Translations under genes and position numbers: made by a program
Shown here: positions 1-5,750 of the stretch, piece after piece
How positions within the stretch are numbered: position 1 is the first letter of the stretch
Layout of the letters: each line of letters begins with the position of its first letter
Notes under the pieces: model-generated
Databases searched by the model: none
Told to the model about the DNA's origin: nothing
What the model saw: only the letters and a program-made list of their open reading frames with translations
Assembly: GCA_018668195.1 (NCBI GenBank)
Contig: JABITU010000055.1
Coordinates: 1 to 16,275 of the forward strand
From: Tateyamaria sp.
GTDB lineage: Bacteria > Pseudomonadota > Alphaproteobacteria > Rhodobacterales > Rhodobacteraceae
Length of the DNA: 16,275 bases
Direction: 5' to 3'

Positions 1-657
1 GAAGAAGCACTAACGCGCATCGATTCGACGTCTGGAAAATGGCTGGCCGGTTCGGGCCATATGATCTGGATCGGAGACCGCACCCGTCAACCAGATGGTG
101 CGCATGTCGAATTTGCGCGCGGCGTTCAGAACCCGATTGGCCTGAAATGTGGGCCGACCATGACGTCTGATGATTTGAAACTGCTCATGGAAAAGCTCAA
201 TCCAGAGAACGAGGCAGGGCGTCTGACGCTGATCGCGCGCTTTGGAGCAGGTTCCGTAGGCGAGCATCTTCCACGTCTGATAAATACAGTGCGCGAAGAA
301 GGTGCAGAGGTCGTATGGGTCTGCGATGCAATGCACGGCAACACGATCAAGTCGTCTACCGGGTACAAAACGCGCCCATTTGATTCAGTTCTGCGCGAAG
401 TCCGCGAGTTCTTTGCTGTTCATCAGTCAGAGGGCACCCAACCCGGTGGCGTGCATTTTGAGATGACTGGTCAAGACGTGACTGAATGTACTGGTGGCGT
501 TCGCGCTGTCAGCGACGAGGACCTGAGCGACCGCTATCACACTGCATGTGATCCGCGTCTTAATGCGTCGCAATCGCTGGAACTTGCATTTCTTATCGCA
601 CAGGAACTGACGGACCTGCGCCAAGCCCTCGCTAAATCTCGTGTCGCTAGTTTATAA
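1..657 (+). CDS. 3-deoxy-7-phosphoheptulonate synthase, class II (C-terminal part; 5' end outside window)
   Basis: This protein condenses phosphoenolpyruvate with erythrose 4-phosphate, the first step of the shikimate pathway, in the cytoplasm. The reading frame is open from the first base of the window and ends at TAA 655-657, so about 218 C-terminal residues are visible. Class II (plant-type) DAHP synthase signatures are clear: a [18 protein letters not shown] stretch near 75-115, then NPIGLKCGP at about 130-156, and later [10 protein letters not shown] at about 319-345, followed by [16 protein letters not shown]. Class I AroF/G/H enzymes lack these motifs. The bacterial class II enzyme is about 450-470 residues, so roughly half is missing, through the window edge and not through mutation. 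The gene is followed within 20 bp by an intrinsic terminator, so it is transcriptionally separate from the sulfonate genes. No allele symbol is given because class II naming varies. Confidence 0.95.
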   Translation, partial: EEALTRIDSTSGKWLAGSGHMIWIGDRTRQPDGAHVEFARGVQNPIGLKCGPTMTSDDLKLLMEKLNPENEAGRLTLIARFGAGSVGEHLPRLINTVREEGAEVVWVCDAMHGNTIKSSTGYKTRPFDSVLREVREFFAVHQSEGTQPGGVHFEMTGQDVTECTGGVRAVSDEDLSDRYHTACDPRLNASQSLELAFLIAQELTDLRQALAKSRVASL

Positions 658-672
658 CGCGCACTATTCTTG

Positions 673-707
673 AAAAGTCGCGTGCGTTTGAGCGGACGCG
701 ACTTTTT
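673..707 (+). terminator. Rho-independent terminator after the DAHP synthase gene
   Basis: AAAAGTCGCGT (673-683) and ACGCGACTTTT (696-706) form a perfect 11-bp inverted repeat around a 12-nt loop, and the right arm runs into a T5 tract (703-707). It lies 15 bp past the stop codon. The A-tract on the left arm means it could also act on transcripts coming from the right. Confidence 0.9.
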
Positions 708-1297
708 AGTTTCCGCTCCTTTGAGAACACCCATCGGCTTTCAGCTAGACTGGATTTGTCACGGTTTGATCCCGCTCTTTTGATAGCAACAATTGCATCA
801 AAGCAGACAGATGTCATCGCGTTTTATGCGCCCTATTTGGCACATCAATTTACCTCTGAGGATCTTATATCAGAGGGTACACACTATCGCGCAACCAATT
901 CAAATATGTGAGTTATACGAACCGCTTACAATGATATGTGAAAGTTCGACCGTGCACTTTGACATTTCGGTTTCTTGTTAGTGCCATGCGCACTATTGCC
1001 AATATTGCGAGCGGCATTTACATCGCGTAAATAACGACAATGACCTTTGTGGGTTTATCGGCGATCAAGCTTTCTGTGACGATTACAAAACCCCGTTTGT
1101 GGAGCTGGAGTATGCTTACCTTGCGACCGCGTTTAAAATGCGCTTCGAAAGTCGATGAAAAGGTTCTGATACGAACCCTCGGTGCCCTGAAAATGACATC
1201 TATCGTCTATATGTGCGAAAGCGGAGACACAAAATGCCTATCATTAAACTTGACCCTGGCATAAAAAACAAAAATTCGCGCTAAGGGAGCAAAGGTC
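708..1297. other. Long intergenic region without a convincing intact gene
   Basis: Between the terminator and slcD lie about 590 bases that are richer in A+T than the flanking genes. They contain a candidate LacI-type operator with an overlapping -10-like hexamer (917-932) and a short inverted repeat GGTTC/GAACC (1162-1166, 1173-1177). One frame, from TTG 793 to TAA 1282-1284, is broken only by TAG 979-981 and TGA 1156-1158. Another frame is open to TGA 909-911 but has no clear start. None of the short translations is recognisable and none has a good ribosome binding site, so no gene is called. If slcD is transcribed from about 935, its message has an untranslated leader of about 360 nt. Confidence 0.6.
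917..932 (+). promoter_or_regulatory. Candidate second HpsR (LacI-family) operator overlapping a -10-like hexamer upstream of slcD
   Basis: The 14-mer at 917-930 ends in CGCTTACA, the same eight bases as the right half of the perfect operator in front of the transporter operon. It keeps the LacI-family core AA-n-CG-n-TT and matches 10 of the 14 bases of that operator. TACAAT (927-932) resembles a -10 box and overlaps the right arm exactly as TACAGT does at the other site. No convincing -35 box is seen at 16-18 bp. The left arm is poor, so this is an inference from similarity and position. Confidence 0.35.
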
Positions 1298-2389
1298 ATG
1301 ACGAGAGCAAAACATATTCACTCGTCAGCCGACGCGCGCCGTTTGGCACGGCGGCGCCTTCCCTGGATGGTTTTTGACTATATTGACGGCGCTGCGGGAT
1401 CTGAAACCGGGGCTGTTCGCAATCGTTCAGCGCTTGACGCAGCGACACTGCGACCACGCATATTGCGTAACGTTGCAGACCGATCGCTGGCCACAACGTT
1501 GTTTGGTGTGCCTGCAGAACGGCCGTTTGGTATTGCACCCATGGGCATGTGCAACCTGTCGGGGCAGGGCGCAGATCTAATGCTGGCCCGTCTCGCCGCC
1601 CGTTATCAAGTGCCGCATGGCGTATCGACGGTCGCGTCGACCCCGTTAGAAAAAATCATAGATGTCGCCCAAGGTCATGCGTGGTTCCAGATCTATTTCA
1701 GTGGTGATGGTACTGGTACATTCAAGCTAGTGGACCGTGCGCGCGACGCAGGGTACCAGACCCTTATTGTGACGGTGGACGTACCCGAAGTTGGCCGTCG
1801 TCCGCGTGAATTGCGACATGGCTTTAAGATGCCATTCCGCATCGGTCCACGTCAATTCATCGACTTTGCTTTGCATCCACAATGGTCGCTGTCGGCCCTT
1901 TTTGGGGGCAAGCCGCAAATGGCCAATTTTGATATGCCCGGCTATCAATTCGACCGTACCGAAAGTCGCGCGCGTGCCGATTGGGATACGCTGGCACGCA
2001 TGCGGGATATGTGGCCCGGCAAGCTTGTCGTTAAAGGTGTGCTCGATGTCGAAGACGCCCAGATGCTTAAGGCAAAGGGTGTCGACGCCATTCAAGTGTC
2101 GAGCCATGGCGCCCGGCAGTTGGAGAGTGCGCCAGCGCCATTTGAAGTTCTGCCAAAAATTCGCCAAGCGGTTGGCCAAGACTTCCCATTGTTTTTTGAC
2201 AGTGGGTTAAGATCTGGTGAGGACGCGCTTAAAACGTTGGCGGCAGGTGCGGATTTTGTATTTTTCGGGCGGATCCTGCAATTCGCAATTGCCGCGGGCG
2301 GTGAGGCTGGCCTAAACCGCTTGTGGGAGGTGTTGAGTGACGAAATGAGCATCGCCATGGCACAAACAGGTATTCAAAAACTCCCCTGA
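1298..2389 (+). CDS. slcD: FMN-dependent 2-hydroxyacid dehydrogenase, probable 3-sulfolactate dehydrogenase SlcD
   Basis: This belongs to the FMN-dependent alpha-hydroxyacid dehydrogenase family (lactate and mandelate dehydrogenase, glycolate oxidase). In this context it is proposed to oxidise 3-sulfolactate to 3-sulfopyruvate at the membrane, passing electrons to the respiratory chain. At 363 aa the length is normal. Visible motifs are FDYIDGAAGSE (26-36), PFGIAPMG (76-83), QIYFSGDG with Tyr133, TVDVPEVGRR (159-168), Lys246, SSHGARQ with catalytic-base His270 and Arg273, DSGLRSG (301-307) and FGR (323-325). The usual active-site pattern is SNHG(A/G)RQ, so Asn is replaced by Ser269. Residues about 191-212 (LHPQWSL...KPQMANF) resemble the membrane-anchoring loop of L-mandelate dehydrogenase. 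ATG 1298 has GGGAG at 1285-1289. The family is certain. Sulfolactate as substrate is inferred from hpsNOP and comDE nearby; lactate or another 2-hydroxyacid is the alternative. Confidence 0.78.
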   Translation: MTRAKHIHSSADARRLARRRLPWMVFDYIDGAAGSETGAVRNRSALDAATLRPRILRNVADRSLATTLFGVPAERPFGIAPMGMCNLSGQGADLMLARLAARYQVPHGVSTVASTPLEKIIDVAQGHAWFQIYFSGDGTGTFKLVDRARDAGYQTLIVTVDVPEVGRRPRELRHGFKMPFRIGPRQFIDFALHPQWSLSALFGGKPQMANFDMPGYQFDRTESRARADWDTLARMRDMWPGKLVVKGVLDVEDAQMLKAKGVDAIQVSSHGARQLESAPAPFEVLPKIRQAVGQDFPLFFDSGLRSGEDALKTLAAGADFVFFGRILQFAIAAGGEAGLNRLWEVLSDEMSIAMAQTGIQKLP

Positions 2390-2430
2390 ACCAGTATAGA
2401 CAATCTTGTTCTTTGGGTTAGCCATTGATC

Positions 2431-2439
2431 GGGGGGGGG
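2431..2439 (+). repeat. G9 homopolymer tract in the convergent intergenic region
   Basis: Nine consecutive G residues lie between the 3' ends of slcD and hpsR. No gene frame is affected with any certainty. The surrounding 210 bp (2390-2599) hold no clear terminator and no intact gene. Confidence 0.9.
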
Positions 2440-2599
2440 TATCCGCCGCAGTTTTCCGATTTGCGCTTTTAGGGTGATTTTTATCCCATGCTTCTATGCG
2501 CTCGTTGATTTCAGGCAACTGTAGATGAGACAAGCGTCTCGCAAAATCCTTGAATTCAAACAGAACGACGCATCGCTCTAGGGTTGCATGTAATCATAA

Positions 2600-3640
2600 T
2601 TAGCGTGGTGGGCGGTCCAGTGATTCGCGAATGACAATCCAGCTGTCCAGTTCGGTCGATGTGCCCAAGCTCTTTTTTTCGACCATCTTGACCAGTTCGC
2701 GCGCTGCTTCACGACCCATTTTGCGATGTGGTACATGCACTGTCGTTAACGCGGGGGTTACAATCCGGGCGAGTTCCAGATCGTCGAACCCCGTGATAGA
2801 TACGTCGCCCGGTACTGATAAACCCATTTCGCGTGCTCGTCGCAATGCTCCCACTGCAAGCACATCGTTGCCGCACATCACAGCCGTCGGCGGCGTGGCA
2901 GAGCACATCATCTTTTCGAACGCGTCGCCACCGCTTTCCACCTCATATTGGGTCTCAATCACTCTGAGCGCGCCGTCTGGCAAACCGGCATCCTGAAGGG
3001 TTTCTCTCAAACCAAGCAAACGTTCTCTGGCACGGTCATTGTCTTGAACGTAAAAAGAAATGAAGCCTATACGGCGATGCCCATGGTCGAGCACTTCACG
3101 TGTCAGAGCGATCATCGCCGCACGATTGTCGAACCCGACAGAGGGCTGCGCATTTGTGCTTGAGTAAGTCCAGGCAACCAATGTTGGTATGTTTTGAGCC
3201 GCGAGCAAATGATTGATTTCATGCACTCTTTCGTAACCGATCAGCAAAAGGCCATCGGCACCGCGCGCCACGAGTGCTCGTATTTGAGCAGCCTCGACAT
3301 CCGGCTGATACGCGGAACTTGCGACCAATAGGGTGTAGCCACGTTCGCGCAACTCTTCCTGAAATGCCTGTAGCCCGCGCGCAAAAACCGCGTTTTCCAT
3401 TGTCGGAATAATTGCGCCGATGGTAAAGGTGCGTTTCGCCGCCATCACCCGAGCGCCAAAGTTTGGCGTGTACCCCAAATCATCAACGGCGCGCATGACC
3501 CGTGCTCGCGTCGCAGCCACCACTTGCTCAGGCGAATTCAAACACCTTGAAACTGTGGCCGTTGACACCTTTGCAGCCCTTGCCACGTCTTCCAATGTCG
3601 GTGCGGCGGGGGCGGTTTCTTTCGTGGATTTTGGCGACAA
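2600..3640 (-). CDS. hpsR: LacI-family transcriptional repressor, probable DHPS-catabolism regulator HpsR
   Basis: This is a DNA-binding repressor of the LacI/GalR family, 346 aa. The N-terminal helix-turn-helix is at about residues 15-36 (TLEDVARAAKVSTATVSRCL), the hinge region follows to about 60 (LGYTPN), and the periplasmic-binding-protein-like effector domain fills the rest (from TIGAIIPT at 73 to the end). Family landmarks such as GADGLLLIG and SITGFDD are present. The gene is divergent from the TRAP operon and convergent to slcD. A perfect LacI-type palindrome sits in the shared intergenic region, so it likely represses the operon and perhaps itself. A LacI-type HpsR regulates the described DHPS cluster of Cupriavidus pinatubonensis, which supports the name. 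The start is TTG (3638-3640): an in-frame TGA lies three codons upstream and no ATG precedes the DNA-binding domain. The effector is not visible from sequence; DHPS or a downstream metabolite is inferred. Confidence 0.82.
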   Translation of the reverse strand: MSPKSTKETAPAAPTLEDVARAAKVSTATVSRCLNSPEQVVAATRARVMRAVDDLGYTPNFGARVMAAKRTFTIGAIIPTMENAVFARGLQAFQEELRERGYTLLVASSAYQPDVEAAQIRALVARGADGLLLIGYERVHEINHLLAAQNIPTLVAWTYSSTNAQPSVGFDNRAAMIALTREVLDHGHRRIGFISFYVQDNDRARERLLGLRETLQDAGLPDGALRVIETQYEVESGGDAFEKMMCSATPPTAVMCGNDVLAVGALRRAREMGLSVPGDVSITGFDDLELARIVTPALTTVHVPHRKMGREAARELVKMVEKKSLGTSTELDSWIVIRESLDRPPR

Positions 3641-3691
3641 AACTTTTCACTCTAAATTACTCATCGAACCCTAAAACATAAATTTGTGAAT

Positions 3692-3704
3692 TGTAAGGGT
3701 TGCA
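3692..3704 (+). promoter_or_regulatory. Weak pseudo-palindrome next to the main HpsR operator
   Basis: TGTAA-GGG-TTGCA shares its left arm with the main operator but has an odd-length centre and an imperfect right arm. Its centre lies about 22 bp from that of the main site, about two helical turns. It may be an auxiliary half-site or chance. Confidence 0.2.
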
Positions 3705-3729
3705 ATGCATTCATGTAAGCGCTTACAGT
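3700..3729 (+). promoter_or_regulatory. Candidate sigma-70-type promoter of the hps operon
   Basis: TTGCAA (3700-3705) and TACAGT (3724-3729) are separated by 18 bp and match four or more positions of each consensus hexamer. The operator palindrome covers the end of the spacer and the -10 hexamer, the geometry expected for repression by occlusion. The call is by eye. Confidence 0.4.
3714..3727 (+). promoter_or_regulatory. Perfect LacI-family operator TGTAAGCGCTTACA
   Basis: This is a perfect 14-bp palindrome that fits the LacI-family consensus TG-n-AA-n-CG-n-TT-n-CA at every fixed position. It lies between the divergent hpsR and transporter operon, 74 bp from the hpsR start codon and 34 bp before the first operon gene. 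HpsR is the obvious ligand. Confidence 0.85.
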
Positions 3730-3761
3730 TCAACATGAACCGGACACTTAGGAGCGTGTTG

Positions 3762-3947
3762 ATGTTTCTTGCAGCCTCAGTTGTAGTTTTCGTTGTCTAT
3801 TTCACGAATGTTGCTTTGGGTGCATTCGCTGGGAGCGCCTTTTTGGGCGATGTCGGCGAGATGTTGGTTCTGTTTGCGGCGGTGATTTTATTCGTTGTCG
3901 CTATTTTGAAAAAAGAAGCTGACCGAAAAGATAACGACGGTAGCTAA
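3762..3947 (+). CDS. Small membrane protein with two transmembrane helices heading the TRAP operon
   Basis: This 61-residue hydrophobic protein has two predicted membrane helices, about residues 2-24 and 32-49, joined by a short GSAFLGDVGE-type loop. It ends in a charged tail (KKEADRKDND). ATG 3762 has AGGAG (3750-3754) with 7-nt spacing. An earlier in-frame ATG at 3705 would place the operator inside the coding region and has no good ribosome binding site, so it is rejected. The stop is 20 bp before dctP and the gene lies directly behind the operator, so it is very likely co-transcribed with the transporter. I do not recognise the family. A role as accessory subunit, chaperone or regulator of the TRAP transporter is a guess from position only. 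Confidence 0.7.
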   Translation: MFLAASVVVFVVYFTNVALGAFAGSAFLGDVGEMLVLFAAVILFVVAILKKEADRKDNDGS

Positions 3948-3967
3948 TGATTCTGGGAGGAAACCTT

Positions 3968-5116
3968 ATGAACAATGATCGCAAGGAACTTGCGTCGGCC
4001 GCGCGCCGGAACTTTCTTAAGCTGACAGCCACTGGTGGCTTTACCGCAGCCATGGTGGCAGGTGCCGCAGGTACGTTGTGGTCTACCAAGGCCGTTGCGC
4101 AAAGCGCAAACGAAGAGCGTGAGCGCGAAGCTGCAGCGGACCACGTCATGGTGGTGGCAACGGCATATCCAGTGGGAGCATCACGCGGCTATCCGATTAT
4201 GCAGCTTGACCTGAAAGAAAACATCCAAAACGCCACAAACGGCAAGGTCTATGTTAAGTTGGCCCCAGGCGGTCAACTTGGAGCGGGCGGTGCGCTGGTT
4301 CAGGCTGTTCAGGGTGGCACAATTCAGGCGGCTCAACACTCGCTGTCAAACTTTGCGCCCTTTGCATCAACCGTTGACTTGATCAACATGCCCTATTTGT
4401 GTGGTTCAAACCAGCGTTTTACCAACCTCGTAAATTCTGACTTCTGGAAGTCATCAGTCGAGCCCAAAGTTGAAGAAAATGGCTTTAAAGCGCTTTTTTA
4501 TGTAAACATCGACCCACGTGTTGTGGCCGTTCGCAAGGGCGGTGCCGGTGCGGTTCTGACACCAGGTGATCTTGAAGGCGTAAAATTCCGGGTTCCTGGT
4601 TCGAAAATGCTGCAGCAGTACTACCGCATGGTCGGTGCAAACCCAACGCCAGTGGCTTGGGGCGAAACACCTTCAGCGATTAAGCAAGGCGTTGCAGACG
4701 CTCTGGACCCATCCGTGGGTGCATTGGAAGTGTTTGGCTTCAAAGACATCCTGAGCCATGTGACGTTCACTCAAGCTGTGCCGGATAGCCAAGTCTATTC
4801 CTGTAACCTTGAGTGGTTCAGCTCAATGCCTGCCGATGTTCAAGATGGCATCATGTGGGCTTCCGAGATGACATCGCACCAGAACCTCGCCAAAGTGCCT
4901 TCGGCGCGCGCCTACGCTATGGCGGAATTGGTCAAGGCGGGTGTCGAATTCCACTCACTCAGCGAAGATCAGCTGTCGGAATGGAAAGCAGCGGGCGGCT
5001 ACCAGCGCTCTGAGTGGGACGAGTTCAAGGTCGAGCTTGCCGGTTCTATGGATAACTTTGCCAAGATGGAAGAAGCCGCAGGCACGCGCGGTAAGTATTA
5101 CGTACACGACGCGTAA
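3968..5116 (+). CDS. hpsK: TRAP transporter substrate-binding protein DctP, probable DHPS-binding HpsK
   Basis: This is the periplasmic solute-binding subunit of a tripartite ATP-independent transporter, 382 aa. The N-terminus carries a twin-arginine-type signal: RRNFLK at 13-18, a hydrophobic stretch about 23-38, and an AVA-Q cleavage site after residue 44. The mature domain has the DctP landmark GVKFRVPGS with Arg208, the residue that in this family usually pairs with the anionic group of the ligand; here that would be a sulfonate. This is followed by TPVAWGETPSAIKQGVADALD. Start ATG 3968 has GGGAGG at 3955-3960; the 5' extension to 3947 lacks such support. DctQ and DctM follow. The family is certain; DHPS as ligand is inferred from the adjacent hpsNOP genes and the equivalent HpsKLM system described in Roseovarius. 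Confidence 0.85.
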   Translation: MNNDRKELASAARRNFLKLTATGGFTAAMVAGAAGTLWSTKAVAQSANEEREREAAADHVMVVATAYPVGASRGYPIMQLDLKENIQNATNGKVYVKLAPGGQLGAGGALVQAVQGGTIQAAQHSLSNFAPFASTVDLINMPYLCGSNQRFTNLVNSDFWKSSVEPKVEENGFKALFYVNIDPRVVAVRKGGAGAVLTPGDLEGVKFRVPGSKMLQQYYRMVGANPTPVAWGETPSAIKQGVADALDPSVGALEVFGFKDILSHVTFTQAVPDSQVYSCNLEWFSSMPADVQDGIMWASEMTSHQNLAKVPSARAYAMAELVKAGVEFHSLSEDQLSEWKAAGGYQRSEWDEFKVELAGSMDNFAKMEEAAGTRGKYYVHDA

Positions 5117-5122
5117 GTATCG

Positions 5123-5151
5123 TATCGGGCGCGCAAATGGCGCGCCCGATA
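5123..5151 (+). other. Strong intercistronic hairpin between dctP and dctQ
   Basis: TATCGGGCGCGC (5123-5134) and GCGCGCCCGATA (5140-5151) form a perfect 12-bp, very GC-rich stem around the 5-nt loop AAATG. It starts 6 bp after the dctP stop codon. No T-tract follows directly (the next run of four T begins at 5157), so it is more likely an mRNA 3'-end stabiliser or partial attenuator that keeps the binding protein more abundant than the membrane subunits. Confidence 0.75.
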
Positions 5152-5225
5152 TCCAATTTTCGCTCGACATGTTGATCGCGTTTGTGCGCGCTATGTCTGG
5201 GTGCATCAATTTAGCAGGTTCTGAT

Positions 5226-5738
5226 ATGAATTTTGTGCGTAGGTTGGATCGCGACGCCGAACGATGGTTGCTTCTTGTCGTTTATGTGATGCTGGTCGCA
5301 ACAATGGCGGTAGAAGTGCTTCGCCGCGAGGTTTTCTCGTTTTCGTCGATTTGGGGCGAGGAAATTGTTCGGTATTCTTTCATTTACCTGGCATGGATCG
5401 GCGCTGCGGCTGCCGTCAAAGAACGTGCGCACATTCGGATTGACGTGATCATGCACTACCTTGCGCCACGACCCAAGGCGTTGCTGTATATATTCGGCGA
5501 CCTTGTCATGTTTGGGGTCGCTATCATAGCACTGTACTGGTCATACGAATCTGTGCATGTGTCTGCAAAGTTCGGGTCGGTGACGGACGGCCTCCGCATA
5601 TCTAAGGTTTGGTTTTTGATGGCGGTGCCGCTTGGTTTTGCGCTTGTCATAGTACGCTTGGTTCAGTCTTTTTTACGCGATGTTCACCTCCTCAGAACGG
5701 GCCAGCCCGTTTTCGAGGGCGATACGCTCTTTGATTGA
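5226..5738 (+). CDS. hpsL: TRAP transporter small membrane subunit DctQ, probable HpsL
   Basis: This is the 170-residue small integral membrane subunit that bridges the binding protein and DctM in the cytoplasmic membrane. About four hydrophobic segments are visible (about 14-32, 48-64, 86-106 and 128-149). DctQ landmarks are WGEE (43-46), the Arg49-Tyr50 pair with FIYLAW after it, and KERAHIRIDV (65-74). The frame is open far upstream inside dctP, but ATG 5226 gives the standard family length and an N-terminus of MNFVRRLDRDAERW type. ATG 5169 would add 19 residues without a better ribosome binding site. The gene lies 109 bp after dctP, across a hairpin, and 12 bp before dctM. Confidence 0.85.
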   Translation: MNFVRRLDRDAERWLLLVVYVMLVATMAVEVLRREVFSFSSIWGEEIVRYSFIYLAWIGAAAAVKERAHIRIDVIMHYLAPRPKALLYIFGDLVMFGVAIIALYWSYESVHVSAKFGSVTDGLRISKVWFLMAVPLGFALVIVRLVQSFLRDVHLLRTGQPVFEGDTLFD

Positions 5739-5750
5739 GGAATGAGTTGA

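Noticed and set aside
1727..2179. 150-codon minus-strand frame inside slcD
   Set aside because: It is a shadow of a strongly conserved gene on the other strand, with no domain and no ribosome binding site.
1298..2389. Annotation as L-lactate dehydrogenase LldD
   Set aside because: The family is right, but the altered active-site signature and linkage to hps and com genes make sulfolactate more likely. Lactate remains possible.
4487..4496. AAAGCGCTTT palindrome inside dctP as an auxiliary operator
   Set aside because: It matches only the six-base core of the LacI consensus, lies in coding sequence, and such cores are expected a few times by chance in 16 kb.
4941..5225. N-terminal extension of DctQ
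   Set aside because: The frame is open but runs inside dctP, has no ribosome binding site, and would exceed normal DctQ length.
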